DNA from: Symbiodinium natans
Lineage: Eukaryota > Sar > Dinophyceae > Suessiales > Symbiodiniaceae
Reading direction: 5' to 3'
Assembly: GCA_905221605.1 (NCBI GenBank)
Contig: CAJNDS010002013.1
Coordinates: forward strand, 651,956-715,955
DNA: 64,000 bases
Shown in pieces: positions 44,901 through 53,843 of this stretch (positions are counted from its first letter, which is position 1; each line of letters begins with the position of its first letter). The notes beneath the pieces were generated by a model. The model did no database searches. It saw only the letters and a program-made list of their open reading frames with translations, and was not told the origin of the DNA. Made by a program: the position numbers and the translations under genes.

Positions 44901-46690
44901 AGCTAGGTCTAGCTGGTCTTTCGCATGTCCGACTCCCTAAACCCTAAACCCTGATCCCTACACGCACCGAAACCCTACATTGCAAAGGGCCCTCAGACCC
45001 TAAACCCTAAACCCCAAAACCCTGAACCCTAATTACCTGAGCCCCGGGCGGAAGAGCAAAGAGTCAAGGGGGGGGAAGGGGGTGGAAGGATCTAAGGGTA
45101 GCTGTAGGGGCCCTTCCTTAGTATGCGTCTAGGGTGTAGAGTTTAGGGTTGAGGGTTTCGGGGTCCGTTCATATGGTCCCTTGCCTTCTTTCAAGGGTTC
45201 TGAGTTCTGAAGTATGGGCCCTTGATTTCTTCTTTTTGACCCCTCATACTCATTTCCCACGATAGGGGTGCCCCTTTTACACCTCCAAATAGAATAGAAT
45301 CCCCTTAAACATACCCACAAAAAAGGGTACAGTATTTTTCGGAAACCCCCATGTAACGACCCTGAGAAAGGGGATCGGGGGGGGGGGGGGGGGGGGGGAG
45401 GGGGGCACCGATGTCTGTGAGGTCGCCCTCGTCGTCGATGGCGCCCAAGAAATGGAGCCTTAGAGCTCGCGAGTTGTACTTCTTTCAGCTGTTCTGGTTT
45501 AGGGTTTGGGGTTTGGGGTTTGGGGTTTGGGGTTTGGGGTTTGGGGTTTAGGGTTTAGGGTTTGGGGTTTGGGGTTTGGGGTTTGGGGTTTGGGGTTTGG
45601 GGTTTGGGGTTTGGGGTTTGGGGTTTGGGGACTCTTGAAACATCCTAAGCCCTGCAGAATTCGAACAAAAAGCCCTAAGTTGCTTCCGGCCATTCAGGCC
45701 ATCAACAGCCTTACAAACCCAAACGAACTCAAGGATGATTAGGGTTTAGGGTTTAGGGTTGAGGGTTTAGGGTTTAGGGTTTAGGGTTTAGGGTTTAGGG
45801 TTTAGGGTTTAGGGTTAGGGTTTAGGGTTTAGGGCTCAGGGCTTAGGGTTTAGGGTTTCGGGATACCCAATTTCCTGCCACTCAAGGGCACCAAAGGTTC
45901 TCCAAAAATGAAGGTCTAGCAGATTTGGGTCTTGACGTTTCGTAGCTTGAGTGTTTGGGGCGTAGGATTTTCGGGATGAGGGTGTGTGGGGTGTAGGGTT
46001 GGGGGTTTAACCCTGCAGACCCCTAGAAACCCTGAACACGAAGTCAATATGCCAGAAGGCCAAAAACGCCAAACCACAAACAATGCAAGCCCCCAAAGGC
46101 CCCGAAACCTAAACACTACCTGACTAAACCCGAGACCCTAAACCCTAAACCCTAAACCCTGCACCCTAAATCCTACACCCCCCAAACAGGCGCAAACCCT
46201 AAAGGAAGCAATGTCAGGTCCGATCAGGCCTTGAGAAGGTCATGTTCCTATATTATAGGACCCTGCACCCAAAGCACTATTAGGGTTTAAGGTTTAGGAT
46301 TTAGGGTGTAGGGTTTAGGACGAAAATATAACTTCCACCCGCAACCCTAAAAACAGACTAAACCCGACCCCCTAAAATGCGAAAGACCTCAGGCCCCCGA
46401 ACCCGAAACACTCTGTCTCCAAACCCTAAACCCTAAACACTGTACATCCGGCTAAAAAGCCTATAAACCCCAAACGTGCAAAACCTAAAACCTCCAAACC
46501 CATATCCCCCTCCCCCCCTAAACCCTAAACCCTAAACCCTAAACCCTAAACCCTAAACCCTAAACCCTAAACCCTAAACCCTAAACCCTAAACCCTAAAA
46601 AAACCACATCCCCCGAAACCCTGCAAGTCCTGGGATCTGCGCATTTCCAGAGCTCGCATCATCGACTCGGGCGAGGGCCTCGGCGAAAAG
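35985..46690 (-). CDS. DEAH-box RNA helicase (DHX15/PRP43-like), C-terminal half, multi-exon
   Basis: Spliceosome-disassembly and ribosome-biogenesis type helicase, judged by its winged-helix, ratchet (HA2) and OB-fold part. Exons in order: about 46690-46643 (SPESMMRALEM), 45458-45409 (GAIDDEGDLTDIG), 44518-about 44465 (GKMADFPVDPHLSA), a 27-nt microexon 43098-43072 (RSTYKGNCN), 42697-about 42650 (VLAIIAMLSVPPPFSRP), about 41905-41832 (AADKAHKYFASGYGDHLSL), 40784-about 40737 (LNAYQAYTSASSKAEFCREH), 39892-39844 (VQDNFLSERNMKQAEN), 37972-37908 (VRRQLAGIARNAGLND), 36765-36716 (LTLAIRKAFIEGFFMQ) and 36043-about 35985 (AHLDETGKHYLTVRDQQ). Order, phase and motifs match the family throughout. Introns use GC-AG (after exon 1 and before LNAYQAY) and GT-AG. 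The RecA cores with DEAH and RAGRAGRT were not found upstream, and the last C-terminal strand (KPEW) was not found downstream. So it is truncated, misassembled or further split. Confidence 0.8.
36088..36195 (+). repeat. TTTAGGG array in a helicase intron
   Basis: About 15 units with one extra T and one TATAGGG, between the last two helicase exons seen. Confidence 0.95.
36426..36690. repeat. 54-bp tandem repeat, five copies in alternating types
   Basis: AACCCTAAAC starts near 36431, 36487, 36541, 36595 and 36649. Copies alternate between ACATTAAAAGCTATGCTCAA and ACATTCAAGGCTCTGCTCAA, so the true unit may be a dimer of about 108 bp. It lies in a helicase intron. Confidence 0.85.
36958..37083. 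mobile_element. TIR element family D
   Basis: GGATAGGATTAGGGGGACCC at the left and GGGTCCCCCTTATCCTACC at the right. Almost identical to the copies at 13826 and 39565. Confidence 0.85.
37083..37148 (-). repeat. CCCTAAA array
   Basis: Nine pure units abutting a family D element. Confidence 0.95.
37231..37293 (-). repeat. CCCTAAA array
   Basis: Nine pure units. Confidence 0.95.
37520..37674. mobile_element. TIR element family C with telomeric array inside
   Basis: GGTTGGGATGTTCCCCCGTA at the left and GGACTGTTGGTATAAGGGCG then AACATCCCAACT at the right, with about six CCCTAAA units (37578-37620) in the loop. Confidence 0.8.
38930..39230. other. GC-rich coding-like patches inside the helicase region
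   Basis: About 38935-39045 and 39100-39230 are open in several frames. The minus strand reads GSWSSDQSWGYWTCEDQDRK and PPGQEKKQLEVKIPDPKPAS, and the plus strand reads APMLASGPGSSPPAASSPAL. They do not match the helicase and are not recognised. Confidence 0.25.
39231..39302 (+). repeat. TTTAGGG array
   Basis: Ten pure units. Confidence 0.95.
39416..39533. mobile_element. TIR element family A
   Basis: Arms AGGCTGCCTAG and GTACTACTGGGCATCCCAG. The body has AAAGGGTGCCCTTTTTGCTC. Confidence 0.75.
39533..39782. mobile_element. TIR element family B, interrupted by family D and an array
   Basis: The left arm CTTGGTAGCCCCAGTAGCC and right arm GGCACCACTGGGCTACTCAG belong to family B. A full family D copy (39565-39688) lies after the left arm, and a short TTTAGGG tract (39724-39760) lies before the right arm. 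Confidence 0.75.
40258..40372. mobile_element. TIR element family G
   Basis: Near-identical to 23036-23146 (about four substitutions in 106 bases). Arms GGGTCCTAAGTACCTATAT and ATATAGGTACTTAGGACCC. Confidence 0.85.
40964..41043 (+). repeat. TTTAGGG array
   Basis: Eleven pure units, in a helicase intron. Confidence 0.95.
41550..41810 (-). repeat. Stepwise array: CCCCCCA, CCCCAAA, CCCCTAAA, CCCTAAA
   Basis: Blocks of C-rich units change from (CCCCCCA)n through CCCCCAAA and CCCCTAAA to about ten pure CCCTAAA. This resembles stepwise spread of variants along one tract. Confidence 0.9.
42309..42345. other. 19-base perfect palindrome
   Basis: GTCCCCTGATTCAGGGGAC at about 42322-42340; flanks are unique. 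Confidence 0.8.
42953..43052 (+). repeat. TTTAGGG array
   Basis: About 13 units with TTCAGAG and TGTAGGG variants. Confidence 0.95.
44587..44665 (+). repeat. TTTAGGG array, joined to a half family A' element
   Basis: Eleven pure units run into ACGGGTACCCTTTTTGCTTT, the right part of a family A' element ending CACTCTGCGTCCTAGG at about 44752. Confidence 0.9.
45497..45630 (+). repeat. TTTGGGG variant array
   Basis: About 16 homogeneous TTTGGGG units, interrupted by two TTTAGGG units near 45548-45561. Potentially strong G-quadruplex DNA. Confidence 0.95.
45739..45860 (+). repeat. TTTAGGG array
   Basis: About 14 units with TTGAGGG and CTCAGGG variants. Confidence 0.9.
46518..46600 (-). repeat. 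CCCTAAA array
   Basis: About 12 pure units just down-coordinate of the first helicase exon seen. Confidence 0.95.
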
Positions 46691-46691
46691 G

Positions 46692-46765
46692 GGTTTAGGG
46701 TTTAGGGTTTAGGGTTTAGGGTTTAGGGTTTAGGGTTTAGGGTTTAGGGTTTGGGGTTTAGGGTT
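46692..46765 (+). repeat. TTTAGGG array
   Basis: About nine units, abutting the first helicase exon seen. Confidence 0.95.
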
Positions 46766-47181
46766 TAAGGTTTAGGGCTTGGGATTTAGGATTTGAGGGT
46801 CTTGTAGGATTTAAAGTTTAGGGCTCAGGGTTCAAGGGGATAGGGGGAGGCAAGGGGCCTTAAGGTTCCAGGGCTTACAGGGTTTATGGGAGGGGTTTAG
46901 GGTTATGAGGGCCATTTGAAGGGCTTGGAGGGGCTCTTGGGCTCAAGATTGCAGGGTGTAGGCTTTAGGGTTGGCTATGGGAACCCCCCAATACCGCAAA
47001 AACAGAGTTACACTTCTGAGTGAACTCCAAACTTCAGCTTCGTAAATCCTTTTCTGCACACGGCAGGCACTGACTTGTTCATTGCTCTCAACCAGCTGAA
47101 ATCTCGCCATCGGATCTCGCCGTTGACGCTCATGAGCGCCATGTCCTGAACGAGGCGAATCCAGGGCTCCATTCAACTGAG

Positions 47182-47184
47182 GGG

Positions 47185-47219
<35 letters not shown>

Positions 47220-48150
47220 TTGCTAACCCCTGGGAATGCTTAAGACACAAGCTTAACTCGGGAATTTTCGGTTTGCGTGTTCTGATTTTTTAGGGGGCTT
47301 GGCGCGAACATGAACTGCGCAGTTTGCGGTTGTCAGTCACCTCCGGCTGACTCACGACATGGTTTTTCTTGCTTTCATCCGTCATCATCATCGCTCCCAG
47401 CTGACGATGTCCCAGCGATTCCGGGCGTTTCCGGATCACCCGGAACCGCCCGGAACCGCCCAGAACCGCCCGGAACTGTCCGGAAGCGCCCGGAAGCGCC
47501 CGGAAGCACCCGGAAGAGCCCGCAGTGTATTTTGAAGAGATGCCGGTCTGGACGGTTTGGATGCCAAGGGTCAGGAATGCTGAAGACATAAGTCCCGGGC
47601 TCTTCCGCGTACTTCCGGGCAAACCAGAACCGCCGGAACCGCCCGGAACCGCCCGGAAGCCGCCCCGAACCGCGCGGAACGGTGCCGGGAGCTTGGGGGG
47701 CGGGGGTGGGGGGAGGGATGGGAAGGGATGGGTGCGGGAGGGTAGGGGTGCTGGAAGAAGTGTGAGAGGGGGCGGGGGTGGGGGGTGCAGAGTTGGTGGA
47801 AAAGATGGGCCTGGTTTGTGAAAGCGTATAGGAGTAAATCTATTGATGACCATGACCCTTCACAAGAATGATCGGATGATGTTACTATGTTCTCCAAATC
47901 CCCACCGAACCTAAACTCGGCAATGGCTAGAGCTTTAAGGAACCTTTCAAAGGCCCGAGGCTTAATATGTGCAACTCTGACATGAACCCTTCCCGACCCT
48001 TAAGCCCTTGGAATGCTTAACATATAAGATGCCTTACGAAAATCGTAAGCAGGCCCATTGCAGTATGTATCTTCTCGGTTTTATGGCCCTATGCCTCAAA
48101 ACTTATGTTAAGCATTCCCAAGGCTGGGCAATATATATATACATATAATA
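47182..48150. mobile_element. About 0.95-kb inverted-repeat element with GC minisatellites
   Basis: The left end reads (AT)n, TATTGC, then CCTGGGAATGCTTAAG. The right end, in reverse complement, reads (AT)n, TATTGC, then CCTTGGGAATGCTTAACAT. A second inner copy of the arm (CTTGGAATGCTTAACATATA at 48007) makes the last 120 bases a hairpin by themselves. The middle carries two blocks (47430-47522 and 47610-47690) of a ten-base GC-rich unit, CCGGAACCGC/CCGGAAGCGC. ORFs here, up to 187 codons, are translations of the repeats and are not called genes. Confidence 0.6.
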
Positions 48151-48554
48151 TTTCTATGTATTTTCTTTTTTTAGGAACGTGAATACTTGAAATGTAAATA
48201 TAGGGGATACTGCTACACTAGCCACACCTTTACTGTTACGCCACTTTCTAGACCCAGATGCCATCCGTCCTTCGCGTTGTGGTAAACAGAAAAGCCCTGC
48301 AAATCTTTATCCCAAACCCTAAATCCTGAACCCACAACCCTAAACCCCAAACACCGTAAACCCAAAACCCCTGAACCCTGAACCCTAAACTCTAAACACT
48401 CACCCCCCTGAAAGCTTGAACAACGCCTCTGGAATGGGCCTGGCCAGCACCACATACCCTGGGTGTTCTTGCTAACAGAGTGAGACTGCGGCTCTCGGGG
48501 AACCCCGTCACCAGGCTTAGGGTTTAGGGTTTAAGTTTTTATAGGGTATAGGGT

Positions 48555-48682
48555 CATAGCGCTGGGTGTCCCAAAATCAGAGGGCCCTTATGGTGTGTAA
48601 CCCAAGGTTCCCTAGTATTCCCCACTACTCCATAAGGCTCCCTCAGCTTCCGTAAGGCTCCCATGCACCAGAAGGAACCCAG
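48555..48682. mobile_element. TIR element family I
   Basis: TAACCCAAGGTTCCCTAGTA and TATTCCCCACTACTCC are the reverse complement of family I motifs seen at 8135 and 49072. Confidence 0.65.
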
Positions 48683-48758
48683 GCTTAGGGTTTTAGGGCT
48701 TGCAACATCGATGCAGTCCTCGATGGCGGTGGCCATGTCCCGGGAGGCTCTCTTACAG

Positions 48759-51700
48759 TCACGCGGCCGGATCGGACACTGCGGTGTAGATCCCCAGGAG
48801 TACGATGCCAAAGCCGACCCAATTCAGCATCAACAGCCGCTCCGCAAAGAGAACCTTGTGTACAGCAGAACTGAGTTCTGAGGGTTTAGGGTTTAATAGG
48901 GTTTAATAGGGTTTAACAGGGTTTAATAGGGTTTAATAGGGCTTAACAGGGTTTAATAGGGCTTAATAGGGCTTTGCGTTTAGGACTCCAATACGAACCT
49001 CAAAGAAATCGCAGGACAAAACAAAAACCACGAGGGTGACAAACTCGGAGCTGAAAATTTATGGGGTCCTCAAGGGCGGGAGGGGTTAATTTAGAGCAGC
49101 TTAGGGAGTAGAGGAGTAGTGGGGAGTATTCGGGAACCTTGGGTTGCATGCCCTAAACCCTAAACCCCCCTTGAAACCCCCTTCCCTTAAGAATCCTCTA
49201 ATAGCCCTAAACCCTAAACCCTAAACCCTAAACCCAAAACCCAAAACCCTAAACCCTTAATGCAAAGGTCCATGGCAAGGATGGCGGCGGTGACCGGTAC
49301 TGCCAACATCGACACGGCCACCAGGCTGGCGGAGAATCTTGGCTTCGCAAGTCTTGGAGGTCCGAGGTTTAGGGTTTAGGGTTTAGGGTTTAGGGTTTAG
49401 GGTTTAGGGTTTTAGAGGTTTGGGGTTTTAGGGCTTGAGGGTTTTAGGGTGTTAGGGTTTTAGGGTTGCTGCTCGGCTCGTGCCCTTGAGACCTTCAGGC
49501 CTTGCTGCCGGCTTAATGTTCCTGCTCAAAGACAAGTAAAGACAGACAAAAGACTACTTTAGGCCTTAAGAATCCTATAATACCCCTAAACCCTAAACCC
49601 TAAACCCTAAACCCTATTTTGCAGCTTGGAAGCTGCTTGAGGCTGTATGCCAGCAAGCCCTGGCCAAGAGCCTGAGGGAGGGACTTGAAAGGGCAGGAAG
49701 CATGTAGGGTTTAGGGTTAGGGTTTAGGGTTTAGGGTTTAGGGTTTAGGGTTTAGGGTTTAGGGTTTAGGGTTTAGGGTTTAGGGTTTAGGGTTTAGGGT
49801 TTAGGGTTTCGGGTTTAGGGTTTAGGGTTTAGGGTTTAGGGTTTAGGGTTTAGGGTTTAGGGTTTAGGGTTTAGGGTTTAGGGTTTAGGGTTTAGGATGT
49901 TTGCTTGCTGCATTCATGAGTCAGAGGTGGGGCTGCTGCTTGGGGCTCAGGACTTAGCCTCCGCAGTGCCCCTTGACTTCTCGACCGGCCCTCCGAGGTA
50001 AGTTCATGGCTCTGAAGAATCGAAGGCCCCAATCAAGGTCTAAACCCTAAACCCTCAACCCTAAACCCTAAACCCTAAACCCTGGCACCTGGGGTAGCAG
50101 AGCCAGTCCAACCACAGCATACCAGGATGTGGCAGTGCGGGGAAATATCTGTTCGCGGAGCACCACCAACCTTGGTAAAAGGCAAGCTGTCCTAAGTGGG
50201 GGTTTCCGAAATCATTTCCGAATTTAGGGTTTAGGGTTTAGGGTTTAGGGTTTAGTACCTTATCGGGGTGTTCTTATTCTTCAGGGAATCCTGCTATTTG
50301 GTGTCTATATTGAGGGTCCCTGATTTTCGTAAACCCCCAAAGTGACCTTTGGATGCACAACAGCCCGTCTAGAAACCATTGGAACATTGATCGTAGACCC
50401 CATCTCCGGTCCATGATGACTGACCTGAACTCCTGGAGGACAAATACTGCTGAATGCTAGTACCCTAAACCCTAAACCCTAGACCCAAAACCCAAAACCC
50501 AAAACCCTAAACCCTAAACCCAGAGTATGAACAGGGCCTCTTCTTTGTCTCGCATATCACGCACGAACCTCACAGCGCCAGGCAGCATGAAGAGCATGAG
50601 CACGCTGCCGATCCCGCAGGTCCACATGAGGATCGTGGCGGCCTCAAAATGCCGGCGGAGCTCCTGCGGCTGACGACATGAAACAAAGTTTTTATTGACC
50701 ATATTAGGGTTTAGGGTTTAGGGTTTATAGGGTTTAGGGTTTAGGGTTTAGGGTTTAGAAATCCCAAGCCCTAAGCTGCCAGTTCGTACCAGCCAAGGTT
50801 TGCAAGCAGCTGCGGGAAATCTATGTCCACAGACATGCCAGGCCACAGACATCTAGACTTCAAATCCCGAGCTGAACTCATGAGTTTTGCTAGTCACCAA
50901 GACCCCCAAGGCAGAGAAACGTCCTTGACTGCGAGGATGTTGATAGATGAAAGAAGGGCAGCCACTAGGGCTGCCAGGTCTCCCAGGTAGCCACCGCTGA
51001 GCTGGAAATCCTCCAAGCTAATGAGGATGGCCTCGGTACCAGGGGATGCCAAGGCTTGTGTCATGGGTTTTCCTACTACCCCCCCTCCACTTAAGTAACC
51101 TTAATGAAATTTTGTTAGTCATGGGGGGAAAGTAGGGGGGGTAGTCAAGAGGGGGGGAAGTATAGGGGAACCCATGACTGTTGCATTGCATAGAGACGCC
51201 TCGATTGCGCAGCTCAGTTCTACATGAGAGGGCCGAAGAGGCTGCTTGAATCAGGGCGTTTGGGGTTCTTCAGCCGGACGAGATTCACTAGCGTCGTACC
51301 ACCCAGGAGGATCATGGGTACTTAGAGTGTAGGGTTTTGAAGTAGGGCAACTATGCTTCTAACCTTTTCCAGGGGTACTGATCACAACCCTACTTCTAGG
51401 TACCCATGAAGCTTCAAGTATGCTCTTGCAGCCGCAGGCTGAGCGGCGCCAGAGATGGCGACGGTCATCCCCAGCAAGAATCTCCGGCTGAAGGCTTGGT
51501 CCAGCACCAGCCAAGCCAGCAGCGTTGTGAAGATGGGCCTTCACTGAACTTGGGGAACCCTGGCAAACTTGATAGTTTTTAGCTGTTTCTTAGGAATTCT
51601 AGTCACCCCCCCCCAAAAAAAAATCAAAAAACAATAAATATAAATAAATAATAAATAAATAATAAATAAACAAATAAAAAGACCTTCCCAAGTAGCCCTA

Positions 51701-52642
51701 GGGGGCATCATGTTATGGAGTAGGGTAGCGTTGGCCACGCTGGCTTGGGTGAGCGCCCAAGCCCAGAGAGCCAAGCCTCCGGAGAAGGCAGAGCCGGAAG
51801 TCAGAAACAAGGCCACATCTGCTCCATCTGCGCCCTTGGTTGCTCTCTTCCTTCTTGTGAGAAAATGGGGTGACTCTAAGTGCACCTACTATGTCTTTAT
51901 GTCAGCAGAACTGTCTCTAGGCTGCCCGGTAACCTAGGCTTAAAAAGGGTGCCCTTTTTTGCTTAAAGGGGTTCATAAGGGAACCTCAACCCCCCCAAAA
52001 AGGGAATAAGGGTACTACTGGGCATCCTAGGTATAAGGGGCAACCCAGGAGCTGCAGATGCAAGCAGTCCGTGCTGGGAGGAGCTCTCTTCTGTCTGCTC
52101 TTCAGTCAAGGACTCTTTGGCAGATTGGGGCCACACCTTGCTTCCCCAATAACCAGGGGGAAAAAAAGAAGGTTAAACTTTATAATTCCTACAAAATATA
52201 TAAGGAACCCCAAAAAGCTTAAAGTTCAACTATTGGCTACGTAAGACACGAGCTGACTTGTGTTCCAGCCTACGAAGAGCACTGCTGCCAGGCCAAGGCG
52301 ATTGAAGGCTGCGGCGTAGGGACTCAGCTCCTGGGTAGCCCAGCAACCATCTCAAAATAGGGGGAACCCCTTGTTTTTTGTTTGGGGTGGGTTACTTTAT
52401 AAGGGAACAACCCTAAACCCTAAACCCTAAACCCTGAACCCAGAACCCTGAACCCAGAACCCAGAACCACAAAAAAAAAAAAGGGGCAAAAGGTTACCGC
52501 TGGGCTGCCAAGGTTCCCTCTCAGCAAAAACCAGAAGAATTGAGGCAGAGGCGATGCACAGCAATGCCGCAGGCAAGGCAAGGCAACTGAGCAAGCGATC
52601 CCAGCTGCTCGAAGTATCCTCGTGGACCATGGCATACTTCAT
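48759..52642 (-). CDS. EamA-type drug/metabolite transporter, multi-exon, possibly broken
   Basis: Integral membrane transporter of the DMT superfamily, with two EamA repeats of about five helices each; substrate unknown. Firm exons: 52642-52517 (starts MKYAMVHEDTS; helix CLALPAALLCIASASILLVF), 52330-52250 (ELSPYAAAFNRLGLAAVLFV), 52136-about 52040, about 51880-51707 (SGGLALWAWALTQASVANAT), 51538-about 51425 (PIFTTLLAWLVLDQAFSRRF), about 51315-51230 (ILLGGTTLVNLVRLKNP), about 51050-50935 (GGYLGDLAALVAALLSSINI), about 50690-50522 (ATILMWTCGIGSVLMLFMLP), about 50175-50085 (SWYAVVGLALLPQV), patches near 50010 and 49660, about 49365-49270 (FSASLVAVSMLAVPVTAAIL) and 48854-48759 (VLFAERLLMLNWVGFGIVLL, TGA stop). 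Introns are TIR elements and arrays with GT-AG, GC-AG (51706-51539) and GA-AG ends. Two TAG codons lie in frame near 51895, and TAG..TGA near 51228, so it may be a pseudogene or have unresolved introns. Confidence 0.75.
48892..48978 (+). repeat. TTTAATAGGG ten-base array
   Basis: About eight units of GGGTTTAATA with TTTAACA and CTTAATA variants. It lies just up-coordinate of the last transporter exon. Confidence 0.9.
49072..49208. mobile_element. TIR element family I with short array
   Basis: GTAGTGGGGAGTATTCGGGA and CCTTGGGTTGCATGCC, with two CCCTAAA units before the C-rich right arm. In a transporter intron. Confidence 0.65.
49706..49895 (+). repeat. Longest TTTAGGG array in the window
   Basis: About 26 units with one dropped TT near the start and one TTTCGGG. 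It lies in a transporter intron. Confidence 0.95.
50200..50338. mobile_element. TIR element family E with telomeric array inside
   Basis: GGGGGTTTCCGAAATCATTT at the left and CCTGATTTTCGTAAACCCCC at the right. About five TTTAGGG units (50223-50257) follow the left arm. Confidence 0.75.
51063..51176. mobile_element. TIR element family K (empty copy)
   Basis: CATGGGTTTTCCTACTACCC and AGTATAGGGGAACCCATG are inverted. The middle TAATGAAATTTTGTTAGTCA is not telomeric. In a transporter intron. Confidence 0.8.
51300..51428. mobile_element. TIR element family H
   Basis: TCATGGGTACTTAGAGTG and AGGTACCCATGA are inverted. The core GTAGGGCAACTATGCTTCTA matches other family H copies. It is the intron between two transporter exons. 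Confidence 0.8.
51916..52032. mobile_element. TIR element family A
   Basis: AGGCTGCCCGGTAACCTAGG and GTACTACTGGGCATCCTAGG. The body matches 27297. It is a transporter intron; CCTAG is present at both borders. Confidence 0.85.
52331..52516 (-). mobile_element. Transporter intron, family B element with array
   Basis: 186 bases whose ends fit GA-AG. Family B arms GGGTAGCCCAGCAACC and TTACCGCTGGGCTGCC flank TTTGGGGTGGGTTACTTTAT, four CCCTAAA-type units and an A12 tract. Confidence 0.8.
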
Positions 52643-52691
52643 GTGCTCCCAACGTTGCCCAGAAATTCCGCCTGCCCCACTTTGGGGGGGT

Positions 52692-52723
<32 letters not shown>

Positions 52724-52959
52724 AGCGCTTGAAGCTCCTCGGGAACCCCATGCTACCGCAAGAAGATGCTTCCCAACCATATGAGCTAGGAGTAAAACCC
52801 TCAACGCTAAACCCCTTAACCCTAAACAGTAGTACCCTTAACCCTAAGCAATAGTCGTCCCCACTACCGCCCAAGCACGACCTGGCGTCTAAACTAAAAC
52901 TAACTGACGCTATCCTCGTCCCGAGAAAGCCGCTTTCCCTGCACCGCAAACGTTTCTCG

Positions 52960-53200
52960 ACTTCCTAGTATTTTATTGTTCATGCTCTTGTTCATCTTCT
53001 GATTGCTCTCATGTTTGTTTTTGCTTATGACTCTTAATGTTTTTATTGTTAATACTACTCTTGTTCTTGTAAATAGTGATTAGCATTGTTCTCTTATGCT
53101 GATTGTTCTTGACTTACTGTTGATTATTGCTAGCAATATTCTGAGTATGATTAACTTATTGGTAAACCCCATTATGACTCTGGTTAACTGTAGAGACTAT
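52960..53200. other. T-rich low-complexity block
   Basis: Repeated TTGTTCTTG, TTATTGTTAA-type words; no gene supported. It resembles the reverse complement of 30110-30390. Confidence 0.6.
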
Positions 53201-53334
53201 TGCACCATTGCTTCTATCGGTTCTCTCGAACCCACAGCTTCGGCGGGTTGTGCGAGCTGGAATCGGAAAAGCATGCTCCCTACACAAAGCTGCAGGTATG
53301 AGACCCAGGCTTGCACCCTTCACATGGGAGTTTA

Positions 53335-53430
53335 CGACAATCAGGGGATACCAAATGTAACCCCAATAGTGGATTCCCTTATAATGAGGACCCAATTAGG
53401 TACAGTACCCCCGAATTTCGGAAACCCCAA
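53335..53430. mobile_element. TIR element family E, inverted orientation
   Basis: CAATAGTGGATTCCCTTATA and ACCCCCGAATTTCGGAAACC mark a diverged copy. Confidence 0.55.
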
Positions 53431-53604
53431 ACCCTAAACCCTAAACCCCAAACCCTAAACCCTAAACCCTAAACCCTATGTCTACATGCGACCGCCTTCA
53501 GATACACGTCACCTCACCCAAGACCATCAAGCCGCACCCTGGGCGCACTTCCCTGTGGAATACCTACATGGGTTTAGGGTTTAGGGTTTAGGGTTCAGGG
53601 TTTA

Positions 53605-53706
53605 GGGTTTCCGAAATTAGGGGTATCTTATTGGGGTCCTTGTTGTCGGGGAATCTTACGATTTGGGGTCTGTATTAGGGGTCCCCTGTTTTCGTAAACC
53701 CCCCAT
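53605..53706. mobile_element. TIR element family E
   Basis: GGGTTTCCGAAATTAGGGGT and CCCTGTTTTCGTAAACCCCC. No array inside, but a short TTTAGGG tract abuts its left end. Confidence 0.75.
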
Positions 53707-53843
53707 ACAGGGGCCCAAAAAACCACAGAAACATACGAGAATCCCCTTTCTCGCGGGCCCCTATACCCCCCAATAATTAGTCGGGTCCTTGTGTTTATGT
53801 GTGTATGTGTTCTTTTTTTGATTTTTGTTGCTTTTGTTTTGTG

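Noticed and set aside
46943-47176. Minus-strand ORF as the missing upstream helicase exon
   Set aside because: Two overlapping frames look protein-like (one contains LMSVNGEIRWRDFSW), but neither matches the helicase segment expected there.
47290-47853. 187-codon minus-strand ORF and overlapping plus ORFs, collagen-like look
   Set aside because: The sequence follows the ten-base GC minisatellite in every frame; no independent coding signal.
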